DNA from: Theileria orientalis strain Shintoku | Lineage: Eukaryota > Apicomplexa > Aconoidasida > Piroplasmida > Theileriidae | Length of the DNA: 64,000 nt | Reading direction: 5' to 3' | NCBI RefSeq assembly: GCF_000740895.1 | Contig: NC_025260.1 | Span: 496,001 to 560,000, forward strand | Notes under the pieces: model-generated | Databases searched by the model: none | The model's input: only the letters and a program-made list of their open reading frames with translations | What the model was told of the DNA's origin: nothing | Shown: positions 12,596 to 23,089 of the stretch, piece after piece | How positions within the stretch are numbered: the stretch's first letter is position 1 | How the letters are laid out: each line of letters opens with the position of its first letter | Position numbers and translations under genes: made by a program

Positions 12596-14340
12596 TTATC
12601 TAAAAATTCTTTTTAATATGACTCCTCTTACATGTACAGGGTACGGTATGTGCAGTTTGCATTTAACCTTCATCTTTTCACAGTCGCATGGCTTCGCCTT
12701 TGGCGCATAATGAAGCTCCAGTGACTTTATTAGTTTTTCATATAGTGGCATTTTCGCCAACTTTTCCTTCGCGGCCTCTGCTATTGAGGAGTGGAAATTA
12801 TCCTTTTTATTATACAGGTCCAGTGGCAAATCTATTGGCCATTACTATTAGTAATTCATACCTAAGTTAGCATCATATTTTGGGCACGATTCCGGGTATA
12901 GTTTAGAGGCCTCGTACGTCGTGTACTGCGGCGGTATCCTCCCATGGTTCACGAATGCCGAAAACGAGCACATCGGCGGCATCTGCACCAGAATATTATT
13001 CACGAGTGGTACCGAAACATTCGACCCGCAGGCTCCCGCGATGTCTACACGTCAGTTATCGGTGTGTAAAAATACCATCGACCCAGAACCCTGGACAGGC
13101 CACCAAAACTGCCAAACACTGAGGAAAGCTGCAAAAGACTATCATTCTTCAGTCTAACCATATTGGGAACGTTTGAGCTACTTGCGCTACAATATGTTTG
13201 ATTGGTGCGACTTCACATACCTGCCCCTGTTGCGCACAGCGGGAATATGCTTGCGCTAAACCCTCATGTATCCTCTTAAACGTACCAGTACATTCCTAGA
13301 TACACCGTGGCACTGAAATAATTGTGTCACTCGCTGCCCACTTACCATATTTTATATCTCACGTCGTCGGTCCTTCCCACCTTTGCTGCGTACTTCGCCG
13401 GGAACCTACACCATTATATTCTCGTAAGCTTGTTACGATGATATCACTCCGTTCATGGTGGAATCTATTACGTCCGCAACTACGAAATCTGAGGCTGCTA
13501 TGGGATACAGCACCGATCCGATGCAGTTTCTCCCTGATTTAATTTACACGATTTACAACTAACCAGTCAACATTGGAAGGCATGGCAGTGGACTAAAAAC
13601 CATTTAACTTTAAGAAACGTACTTTCCTATTACCATTGGTGGCACTGTATCCACGATCAGTGCTATTATTGTTTGAATTAGTCCCTTTACTTGGTTAAAT
13701 ATTTGTAATGCCATGTTCGCTCCCGCAGGCTCTACATTAAACATTATCAGTACTCGTTTGAACCGTTTGCAGATGCTGGTGTTCCGACCGATTTAAACAT
13801 GTTTCCCAGCCTGTACATACTTTAAGAAACTGTTAACGTATACCATGTAGTTAAATCGAAACCCGAGCCTCTGTAAGGGCCTCCTGGGAACGTTATCAGC
13901 GACCCAAATCCATTTATAGGGTCAACCCAGTCTCCTCTGTCACACTAAAGCCTTTTTTGGTGACATAATCACTCACGTGAGGTCTATCGAACCTTGGGTG
14001 ATCCAAGGCCTGCGTGAACCTCTTGTTAGACTTCTGATTAGTTACTAAAATTCAATAGATCTTCCATTACAATACCTTGTTCGATAATCCATTTATATCC
14101 ATTCGAATCAAATGTTTGCGATGTCGTATCTAGAATTTGTCTCAAGAATTTTTTGTTTTCAGGTGACTTTTCATACATTTCATCCCCGAGTTTGTACACA
14201 TGTTTTATTAAATTTTCAAAAAGTAAAACATTCCCATAATTTGTCGATTCGGCAAAGACAAGATTTATATTAATGTGATAGTTCCATGTTGTTAAGAATA
14301 CTGTAAAAATTAGTAAAAATGATACAACTTTGTTAGTCAT
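12596..14340 (-). CDS. Secreted protein with Frizzled-type cysteine-rich domain, 14 micro-exons
   Basis: Exons (minus): 14076..14340, 13977..14044, 13844..13944, 13764..13810, 13623..13731, 13564..13592, 13437..13533, 13346..13405, 13286..13312, 13221..13255, 13159..13186, 13076..13128, 12862..13044, 12596..12831. They total 1,338 bp, 445 residues, with 13 introns of 30-34 bp. The N-terminus has a signal peptide (residues 1-30, ending VFAES). Residues about 197-310 show cysteines spaced C-x8-C-x48-C-x8-C-x6-C-x15-C-x3-C-x6-C-x11-C, with a PGFWVDD segment before the last. Frizzled/sFRP CRDs have the same C-x8-C-x6-C...C-x3-C-x6-C core and a conserved W-P near the end. A Gly/Pro-rich region (110-150) precedes it and a charged C-terminus with CDC follows. 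No transmembrane anchor is obvious at the end. The exon set is my reading; the family call is inference from spacing. Confidence 0.68.
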
Positions 14341-14438
14341 ATTTTATAAAACTACATTAATTTCGCACACATTCATGAATATTCAAATCATACAAATACA
14401 AACAATATTTTTATTTTATTTAAACCATAATAATGTTA

Positions 14439-14446
14439 ATGTGTAA
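14439..14446 (-). promoter_or_regulatory. TTACACAT motif upstream of the Frizzled-like gene
   Basis: ATGTGTAA on the plus strand, about 100 bp upstream of the start at 14340 and in the gene's orientation. Confidence 0.4.
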
Positions 14447-14599
14447 TGTGGTTTGTTAGATAATTTATATATTTATCCATGGGGCTGAAACGACATCAAA
14501 AATGGAAAATAACGGTACTAAAGGACAAATTCAATATAGAATATAAATAATTACAAAAGGAAATTAAATTAACTTTTGCTATTTGTGTAAAAACAATAT

Positions 14600-14929
14600 T
14601 TATTCCTCTTCCTTTGATAGGAATTTAAAATATCCAACAGTAGGAGGATTCCATAATCCCAGAGTTAGTCTCTTCTTATTTTCATTGCTGAGGGTCGGAA
14701 AATACGTCCACACACCAAAAAATCCAACAACGAACACCCAAGGTGTAAGTCGTTTACTACAATGACCATTTAGTTGAAAAAATAAATATAGTATTACCAC
14801 ATTTTAAAATGTTAATATATATAATTATTTGTTAAAAAACTCTTACCATACGTGAGTCCATCCGTATTGCCTTCTCAAATGAAATTGAGAAGTGGACATC
14901 CACAATTTAGAATAAACAGCCCTCGACAT
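14600..14929 (-). CDS. Small (79-residue) single-pass membrane protein, probably mitochondrial
   Basis: Two exons, 14847..14929 and 14600..14756, joined across a 90-bp intron, give 240 bp including stop. Start is the ATG at 14929. The N-terminal 28 residues are basic and hydroxylated without acids (MSRAVYSKLW...), then comes one hydrophobic segment (TPWVFVVGFFGVWTYF) and a short polar tail ending in EEE. Size and layout match small accessory subunits of respiratory complexes in apicomplexans, but I cannot name one. It precedes, divergently, the ABC transporter gene. Confidence 0.65.
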
Positions 14930-15542
14930 TTTGTATAATCTATATAAATAAACAAAAACAAGTGTTTAAAGTGTTAAATATTACATACAATGTTTTCAAT
15001 TTGATTTTTGAACGTATACTATTTTGACAAACCAAATAGTATACAATTTGGGGTTTACATATATTCAAAACAGCTTCAATTAAAATCAAATTTAATTTTC
15101 AGTATATATATGACTAAAAATTAAGAAAAACTTTGTATTATTCCTGATTTTCTTACTATTATTTTCTCTATAAATGGGGAACTTATGTTTGACACAAATA
15201 CTATATTCAATCTTTAGTAACGCAGTTAAATCTACACACCGTCATCAAACACACTCAATTAACATTAATGTGTAATTGTATATCAAAGAAGGTCGTTTTA
15301 AACCTCTGGAATATTGTACTATATTGTTTTTCGATCATCGATTCACTTGTACCATAAGTAAATAGCCACTTTGTTGAAACTAACACACCTGTACAGTATA
15401 ATAAACACCCTTACTCACATTAAAAGTAAATTTCACAAGTTATTATTCAAGGTATCACTTGATCTAACTTTACATCTTGGTATGAAATTTAATGCCGCAC
15501 ACTCGCCTATAATTTCATGTATCATAGTTTAATTGTATCTAA
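14930..15542. other. AT-rich divergent intergenic region
   Basis: About 610 bp between the divergent small membrane protein and the ABC transporter. It holds one oriented TTACACAT motif; otherwise I see no gene or structured RNA. Confidence 0.5.
15268..15275 (-). promoter_or_regulatory. TTACACAT motif upstream of the small membrane protein
   Basis: ATGTGTAA on the plus strand, about 340 bp upstream of the minus-strand start at 14929 and facing the same way. It lies about 270 bp before the ABC start but in the opposite orientation. Confidence 0.3.
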
Positions 15543-17704
15543 ATGGGAAATTCAATGTCAGTTTCTGAAGATCAAACTAAATTCTCCCCTAATGAAGTTT
15601 CGTTGACCCATACAATTTTCAGATTTCTGAAAGAATTACAGCCAGATGAGAAGTACCACCTCTCGATGGCACTCGTTGGGATAGCTATGAATGCTATAAC
15701 GAACATGTCCTACCCTAGGATCCTGGGACTCCTGATTGATTCCTCGGAGTCGGGACAGCTCGAGCTTGACAGGCAGGGGGACTACCACTCTGTGGTTCCT
15801 TTTTACTCCTTCAAAAGTCTCTACGAAGGCATTAGCACAATGAGCTCAAGCTGCTCGTTCAATAGGATCTTTTTGCATTCATTGCCAATCTATGTCGGAG
15901 GATCCCTGGCATCGTGGTTCAGGATTTATCACACACACAGCGCCATCTATCTGATACAGAAGAGGTATAGAAGGCAGATGTTCGAGAAGCTGCTTTCGCA
16001 AAATCTGCTCTTCTTCCAGTCAAACACCGCGAACTACTTCGTCCAGAAGTTCCAGAAGGACTGCCAAGATGGCCCGAGCGTGCTCATTGAGACGCTGGCG
16101 CATCTCCTAAGATGCTCCAATTCAGTGGTGGTTGGAACTTACCACCTGTTCTCAATATCGTCATCACTGGCGATGTCGATGCTGCTGTCGCTTCCACTGT
16201 TCGGGGCGTGCATGAAGTTGGTATCCTCGTTCATCAAAAGGTTCCAGTCGCTTAAAACTCAGAAGCTTGACTCCGTGATCGGTTAGTTTACACAAAATCA
16301 AATGTTTTCAGCAAAAGCCGAAGAGGTGATATCAGGAATCGAGAACGTTATCTCATTTTCGAAAGTAAGTTCACTGCGTAAACATACGCAATGTACCTTA
16401 GGAGGATCACGAAGTGGAGTCGTTCATTCAAGACTTGAACAAGTGCGACGAGGTCGCATACAAGTCAAATAGCCTAGATGGGCTTCTCATGGGTTCTATT
16501 CTGTCAACAGTTAACCTCTCGAGCCTGGTGATGATATATTTCGGAACGAGGATGATGAGGTCAGGGGACATGACAATAGGTAAGTTTTAAGTTAACTAAA
16601 CAAGCACGTTTGCAGGAAAATTTGCATCGTTTGTTTTGTACGGAGGATTCGTAGGAATGGGATTGGTTGGACTGTCCACGGTATGAAAAAATAGACAACT
16701 GTAGCTACTCTCGGATGTATAAATACACCTTCTGTGTTATAATTACAAATATCGATGAAAGAGTAACTAAGTTTTCTAGGTTTACGGTAAACTGGTTAAG
16801 GCATCTATGTCAATGAACAGCATATACTCAATCACAGACTTAGAAGAAAAAAGTGATGAAAAGATAATTCTGGACGAGGTTCGTTCCCTAGGCTTTTTTG
16901 ATAACCGACCCAATTTTTAGGTAAAGGGCTCCCTTGAAGTTCAGAACGTATCGTTCAAGTACCCGAGTAGAAGTGATTATGCCCTGAAGGATATCTCGAT
17001 GAGAATAGAGCCAGGAGAAGTGGTCGCAGTAGTGGGACCGAGTGGAGCTGGAAAAACGACACTGTGCAAACTGTTTATCACAATATACAGGCCGACAGAA
17101 GGAGAGATACTGGTCGATTCCACAGACGTGAGCCGCCTGAGCTCCAAGTGGCTGAGAGACTCAGTATTCTCAATTGTGACCCAGGAACCAGTCCTGTTTT
17201 CTACCACAATCGAGGAAAACATGAAGTACGGAAACGTGAAAGCCACAGACGAGGAGATGATAGAGGCAGCCAAGGACTGCAACATCCACGAGTTCATAGA
17301 CACACTGCCAATGAAGTATCAGTCGGAAGTGGGAACGAAGGGAGTTGCGCTATCAACAGGACAGAAGCAGAGAATATGCTTAGGTGAGTTTTTGCGAGTC
17401 ACATGATGTAGTCAGGGCAATACTGAAAAAAACACCAGTACTGATTCTGGATGAGCCTACTTCAAGTCTGGACGGATTCTCGGAGGAGCTGGTGACGACG
17501 GCAATTAAGTTGTAAGTTAGGTAGTAAACACAGTGTTTTAGAACGACTAAGGACAAGACCGTGATCATAATAACACACAAGCCGCAAATACTGAACCAGG
17601 TTAGCAAGGTGGCAGTGTTGAACACGAGTTTGGAGTACTTCGGACCCTTAGAGGGGGCCAAAGCGAGGAGCAAGACGTTCAAATCGCTATTTCCCAGTCT
17701 TTAG
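15543..17704 (+). CDS. Half-size ABC transporter, ABCB (MDR/TAP) type
   Basis: Eight exons separated by short introns (first donor at about 16285). The first exon encodes most of a six-helix transmembrane domain; the family pattern [19 protein letters not shown] marks the first coupling-helix region. The nucleotide-binding domain has Walker [11 protein letters not shown]-loop VTQEPVLF, signature LSTGQKQR in place of LSGGQ, Walker [10 protein letters not shown] and H-loop IIITHKP. All ATPase residues appear present; the Gly-to-Thr change in the signature is a variation seen in some ABCs. Such half-transporters dimerise and move peptides, lipids or thiol compounds across mitochondrial, plasma or organelle membranes; the substrate cannot be inferred. 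The N-terminus MGNSMS fits an N-myristoylation consensus and does not look like a transit peptide. RGP1 follows on the same strand after about 110 bp. Confidence 0.88.
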
Positions 17705-17747
17705 AACGTAATTATAGTAGAATACACTTTACGTTTTTACGAACATT

Positions 17748-17755
17748 TTACACAT
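17748..17755 (+). promoter_or_regulatory. TTACACAT motif upstream of RGP1
   Basis: Lies about 60 bp before the RGP1 start, in the gene's orientation, in the 111-bp gap after the ABC gene. Confidence 0.4.
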
Positions 17756-17815
17756 TGACCCTCCCGACATGGACGAATTACCTTAATCTTCACATGAAAA
17801 ATATGGGATTGACTC

Positions 17816-19724
17816 ATGGAAGGCAACGATGATCAGATCGACGACACCCTTAGAATTGAATTGGTCGTTCCGGACCCGATTCACCTAAGCGGAGGCCCCT
17901 TCTGCTCATACGTGAATCTGATGCCCATAGCGTCGGAAAAGGAGAAGAAAAGCGACTCAGTCACGATCGATTTCATATCTATTAATTTGTACGGAGTTGT
18001 TATACATGATTCTAAGCTGCTAAGCACCTCAAAATTCCAAAGCACACTCCACCTTAGATTTCTACAGTCGGAACGAGAGGAGCTTCAGCATAACCAGGAC
18101 CTGTCGCTGATTTTCTTATCAGATCCCGTGGTTTTTTGTACCTCGAGGGAGTTTGGAGCCAATTTTGAGCAGTTGAGATGTAAGTTCCCGAGAAACACAT
18201 GACTTTTAGATCGCTTCACCAGCCTACTGCCTCCGTTCCTGCCACCTTCCTTCGCAGGGAAGCATGTATCGTAAGTTTTAAGCACCTTAACGTGGACGCA
18301 GATACTCTTACTTTGTGTACCTCTTTGTACAATATCGCAACTCGCTAAACGCAAGAGAAACAAAGACTGTTTCGAGGAAGCTGGAATTTAACATTCTGGG
18401 CTCGATATACCAAGGTAGGCAGCCAACATTAACACAACTTGACCTAGAACTGCCAATTCTCAATGTAAAGTATTACCCTATTTTGCCCAAAAAGGGAGGA
18501 TTCGACCTGTCGAAGCTCCACGAACTGAGCGAATCGGAGTGCGTGAACGTGATTAAAACGCACATTTCGGACAGCAAGGAGCCTGAGTCAATTTCGTTTA
18601 ACTTCAAGTGCAGGGTGATAGAGGTATCTCAGGAGTATTCTGAGGACAACAGGGCCCAGAACTACCTGGTCCGGAGAGACTTGGACCTCGTGTGGTACCT
18701 GTGGGACGAGTTTTACGACTCGAGCAACCCGCAGGTAAAGGACGACCTTGCACTCTTGAGCTCTTTCAACACTATCGTGGACACCTTTTCGAACTTCGAC
18801 TACGAAGCAGACCTGTATAAAATAAACAAGTACAAAAACTGGTTTGGGAACTTATTTCCCGAGGAGCTCCACACGAGGGAGGACCTGGACTCCGAGAGCA
18901 TCAGCATGCTCCTCAGCGTTTTCCTGAAGAAGCTGGAGCGGCGCATGTGCTCGTACTATAAAATTAAGCTGGAGGACCTTAAAAGGGACACGATTAAGCC
19001 GAAGGACAACTCACTCGCTCCCGCAGACGGTTAGTTATGGATTAATAAAAATGCTCAGAAATCATCACGTTCACGATTGACCGGAAGAGGCTGTGCACCT
19101 TCACGATCTCAGGACTGAGGCCTAGCGACGAGAGAAACGTCCTGGAGATACCGGCAGCCTCCTGGTTCTCAGTCCACTACGACCTGGCAAATTCGAAAAG
19201 GCCCTGCCTGAAGATACAGTTGGCCCTCCAGAGGCTGGAGTCGCACGAAAACCACGTTAAGCTCATAACGTCCACTGTGATCGAGGAGTCGTCAATAACG
19301 CTGGGAAAGCTGAAGGGGTCAATACACTGTTTCATCCCCGGCACAGTGGTCCCCTCGTTCAGAAACTCGTTCCTGGAAGTTTCCTACAGGATCGAAGTAA
19401 GGTTTTTCTACCTGCCGGAGCTGGTGGACATATTTGATCAGAATGCGATAAAGTCCCGAGTAAGTTTATTATGGACATCAATACGCTATTATTACACTAT
19501 TACTGAATAATATTACAATTATTTAGCTCAGCAAGCTGAAAACGTTAGATTGGAAGTGGCGAGTGAGGATACTAAGGAGCACAAGCGCAGGCCTCATGCT
19601 GGACGAGCTTAGTGACCTCGATAAGAAGCAGGAGCTAGAACACTCAACCGAGTTCTCAAAAAATAAACTCTCCTCCTTCATGTTTACCAATAAGTCACAG
19701 CTGTACAGGGTTGTTAAAATATAA
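17816..19724 (+). CDS. RGP1: RGP1-like subunit of the Ric1-Rgp1 Rab6 exchange factor
   Basis: At least five exons. Introns begin near 18181, 18271, 19029 and 19459. A further 33-bp GTAGGC...CCTAG segment near 18414 is in frame without stop and could be an exon part or a skipped intron. The diagnostic RGP1 arrestin-like block is LPPSFAGKHVSYSYFVYLFVQ, equivalent to the family's LPPSYRG..VKYSYKLTIG. The C-terminal half has the second arrestin-like sandwich, with FTIDRKRLCTF and the final VSYRIEVRFF strand typical of the family. Rgp1 pairs with Ric1 to activate Ypt6/Rab6 at the trans-Golgi. No membrane segments. It converges on the LamG gene, 118 bp apart. Family call is good; the partner is not in the window. 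Confidence 0.78.
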
Positions 19725-19842
19725 TGTGACTCGTTCATCTTTTTATTATTCGTTACTGGTACGGTATTTAATGTGTTATCAACGCTGGCAGTAGCATTAT
19801 TAGTATCTGCAATACCGGTGTCGAAAGTCGGTCGGTTTAAGC

Positions 19843-21162
19843 TTATGAACAGCATAAGGCAGCCCTGTTCTCATCTCCGAAGTTTTTTAAGTCCTTATAC
19901 CAGATTTGGTTACTCGAGTGGAGCCAGCCGTTCACCCTTGCGATGTGGGCTCCGCTGATGTAAAGTTGGTCCAGAGAGCACAGTTTGTATCCAGAGGGGC
20001 AGAACCCGTTCGACATTGCCGCACTGTGCTCGCAGAAAGTACAGCCGAGCTGAACTCGAAAGGAGTTGTCGAACCCAGTGAGTGAGTCTGAGACGAAGGC
20101 CGCCACCTCGTGGGATCCCATAGCGTAGTTGTACAGTCTCAGGTCGTCGACGTAGCCCTGATCGCATTTATTACGCCTAGCAACTATGAGCACGTACCCT
20201 GAACCCCTCGTACTTGAGCGCCCGGCCCATCACTAGGTCCCCGGAGCCCTTGTGGAGTTTTCCCCGAAGTTTCTGATCACAATTATGAGTGTCCCAGGCT
20301 TACAATAGAATTGTCAAGCATGCCCTAAATGGTATTATTTTGCAATATCACTCACGTTTATGTATATCTTCACGGACTCTTCACTGCAGACCACCGTCAC
20401 CTGCGTCCAGCGCCTCGGAGGAAGCGACGAGTTGGACGACAGACCCTCGATGTCGCCGGTTGTAGTGAATACGCGCACTGACAACTTATTATTGTACGGG
20501 TAAAGTAAAATGTTTGGCGACTGCAAGTTGTAGTCGTTGCGAGACATGAAATTCCTGAAACTGGAGGAGTAGTCCCCCAAAAGGTATACTTTAAAGCTCA
20601 GGGTGAACGCGTCCAGGTCCAATGAGCTGCTGGACCTAATCTTGTAGGAACTGTCTAAACGAGAAAATATAAGTATTTTGTGGAGAAATACCGTTCGTAA
20701 AGAGAAGACTCGATCCGTGACCTAATGAAATCATGAAATACTACCAAAATACCATTGGATGGAGGCCCCGAGTACGTTGGTGTGTAAAAATGGTTTCCGT
20801 TTCCGCTCTCGTCAACGGGGTAGAGTTTGTCAAAGTTCCAGTATCCGACAAGACCCTTAACACCAAGTTGCGATATAATAACGTTTTCGCCTAAAAAAGG
20901 ACATTGAAATGAACTGTATACCTAAGCAGACAGAATTCGATATTTGAAACGAGTTGAACAGCGACTTGTCGAACATCTTTGCCAAGTCCATCAGCTTAAA
21001 ATCCATCTTCAATAAATCTGTAAAACAAAGGTTTGACACGGGTTTAGTACCTTTTTTTATAATTTCCACATCGTCTGAAGACACTAGACTACCGCTGTTT
21101 AAAATAATCGAAACAGTTACACATTTTATTAATTTTAAATACAATAGTTTAAAATTAATCAT
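19843..21162 (-). CDS. Secreted LamG/ConA-like jellyroll protein with Cys-rich C-terminus
   Basis: Eight exons with introns of about 30-40 bp. The start ATG at 21162 gives a hydrophobic leader (residues 1-30, LIKCVTVSIILNSGS). After a helical stretch the LamG-type fold begins: GLVGYWNFD with DESGNGNH, then the DLDAFTLSFKVYL strand, RRWTQVTVVCSEESVKIYIN, and the closing GYVDDLRLYNYAM-x5-VAAF, the order of Laminin_G_3/pentaxin-like domains. A C-terminal module of about 75 residues has eight cysteines (CTFCEH, CPSGYKLCS, ALCCS) and the motif GWLHSSNQIWY. Proteins of this type are extracellular carbohydrate or glycoprotein binders; apicomplexan LCCL-lectin proteins carry comparable ConA-type folds. 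I name no ortholog. The stop at 19843 faces RGP1. Confidence 0.75.
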
Positions 21163-21645
21163 TGTTTATGAAGACATGACTTAAATTGTGAGACATGGTT
21201 ATTCTGTACTGATTAGAACAATAATGATGTTGTCTAAACTACGATTCAAAAAAAAGAAAATCAAATCGGAAATAATCATTAGAAGGTAATTAATACTCAA
21301 TGTAAAATGTTAATAAGATATAAATACATTCAAAAAATTCAAAAATATAAACAAATATGTTGTTTTTAAAAATGGTGTGTTTGTCACAGCAACTGGTATT
21401 TTTAAGCATGAATTCAGACCAAAAATAAATATACCAGTATTCTTAAGTAATTATGAAACATTCTATACAGTATTTTATGGATGATATGGCGATTTTGCCT
21501 GACCTTCTATTGATTATTTTATTCGTGTACCCTATATTACTTGATTGAAAATACATCATGTTTTACATATGTTTTTATGTATAATTGTTTTTAACACAAC
21601 TCTGTACTATATTCATTTTTAAATGTTGAGTTGACCGCTATATAG
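21163..21645. other. Divergent AT-rich promoter region
   Basis: 483 bp between the LamG-type gene (-) and THG1 (+). AT-rich; I see no gene or clear motif beyond A/T tracts. Confidence 0.5.
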
Positions 21646-22702
21646 ATGGCAAATTCCAAGTATACATATGTCAGAGATTTTGAGGAAGATACAACCTTGC
21701 TAAACGAATGCTGGACAGTTATACGCGTAGATGGGAGATCTTTTGGAGTTTTCAGTGATAAACATAACTTCAGGAAACCGAATGAACCGAAAGCTCTTGC
21801 TCTTATAAACACGGCCGCAGTATATTTAATGTCGAAGTTCGACGACATAATTTTAGCTTATGGTCACTCTGATGAATATAGGTATTTAAACCAATTCATA
21901 TGTTTAATCCACTTTAGCTTCCTGCTGAAACGAAGCACAAGATTGTATAATAGAAGGAAACAGTTAGTTTCTATGGATCACACCCCTTTATCAGAAAAAT
22001 ACTATCGTCAATTGTTTCAACATTTTCCTCTGCATATTGTCACTTTTGGAACTTGTTTTTCCCAGACCAGCCTTTGCTCTCAGTTCCATCCTTCGATGGA
22101 AGAATCGTTTTGTATCCTACATATCAAACCGTAGTAGACTACTTCTCTTGGCGGCACGTTGACTGTATGTTAAATGTGTAACAAAATAACGTATTAGGCC
22201 ACATCAACAATCAATATAACACTTGCTTCTGGTGCTTAGTTTTGGACGGAAAGTCAAACACTGAGGCGTATGACTGGTTAAAGGTAGCGTTTAATTAAAT
22301 TATAGATATATTTTAGGGGACCACAAAAGTGGAAAAGAATGAGTACATTTTTTCGTCACGTGGACTCAATTACAACAACCTTCCTAACATATTTAAGTTT
22401 GCATTATTTGTAATATAAATATTCACAGGAAGGGGACGACTTTAATTAAATGTAATAACAGTACACCTGAAATTGAATCTAATCTTAATGATTTGAAAGC
22501 CAATGACGTGGAATGTGTACCAGACGCAAATATGGTAGACAGTTCCAGGAGAATTTCATTGACAGTCGATTCTTCAGAAATTGAAAACCTGGAAACAATA
22601 GTGAAAAACACTGCACTCAAACACAATATACTAGTTCTTCACTGCGACGTTGTTAAAGATTCCTTCTGGAAGTTCGCCGGTCCAATTGTACTGGAAACTT
22701 AA
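21646..22702 (+). CDS. THG1: tRNA(His) guanylyltransferase
   Basis: Six exons; the five introns start near 21880, 21961, 22163, 22284 and 22401. The first ATG gives MANSKYTYVRDFE, the canonical Thg1 start. Catalytic features are present: the metal-binding Asp of VIRVDGRSF, the GHSDEY motif carrying the second acidic residue, RSTRLYNRR, FDGR, and HVDCHINNQYN with the HINN nucleotide-binding motif, followed by LKGTTKVEKNE. Thg1 adds G-1 to the 5' end of tRNA-His by 3'-5' polymerisation, required for histidyl-tRNA charging. The C-terminus (KKGTTLI...VLHCDVVKDSFW) matches eukaryotic Thg1. It is one of three tRNA-maturation genes in the window. Confidence 0.92.
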
Positions 22703-23089
22703 AACACATTTGCACAATGTATGTAAAATAATTAATGTAAAATTAATTTTGTTTGATATACGAAAATTAAGTTTGTTTTGCGAAACATAAATATTAATTC
22801 CAGAAGTGTACTGACCCATGATGTGAATGCATCATAAGAAAAAATGTATGTAAACTGATCAAAAATATAACAAAATATTGTAAAATTCACGAAAACAATA
22901 AGGTTTAAGTATGTGTATCTAAAATAATCTGTAATGTTTTAAAATTTTGTAGTTTATATGTTGTTTTGTACAATGAACATTATTGTAATTATGTATAGCA
23001 GGAGCTGGTTCAAGTTCTTAAAAACAGATATATATTGTACTTGGTAAAAGGTTTTTGCCCTAACAGGTCCTTTGAGCTGTCGGAACGCC
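22703..23089 (+). other. AT-rich intergenic spacer
   Basis: 387 bp between THG1 and DGAT1. The last 25 bases before the DGAT1 ATG follow a TAACAG that could be the acceptor of a 5'-UTR intron. Nothing else recognised. Confidence 0.4.

Noticed and set aside
12688..13542. Several short plus-strand ORFs across 12.7-13.5 kb
   Set aside because: The minus strand gives a continuous spliced frame with signal peptide and patterned cysteines over the same interval; the plus ORFs have no such features.
12596..14340. Resemblance of the Frizzled-like protein to bacterial conjugation protein TraU, or a pseudogene broken by frameshifts
   Set aside because: Every frame break coincides with a 30-34 bp GT...AG segment that restores phase, so the breaks are introns. 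The cysteine spacing fits a Frizzled CRD better than TraU.
18413..18446. 33-bp GTAGGC...CCTAG segment in RGP1 as a definite intron
   Set aside because: It has intron-like borders but also reads in frame without stop, so sequence alone cannot decide; noted in the RGP1 entry.
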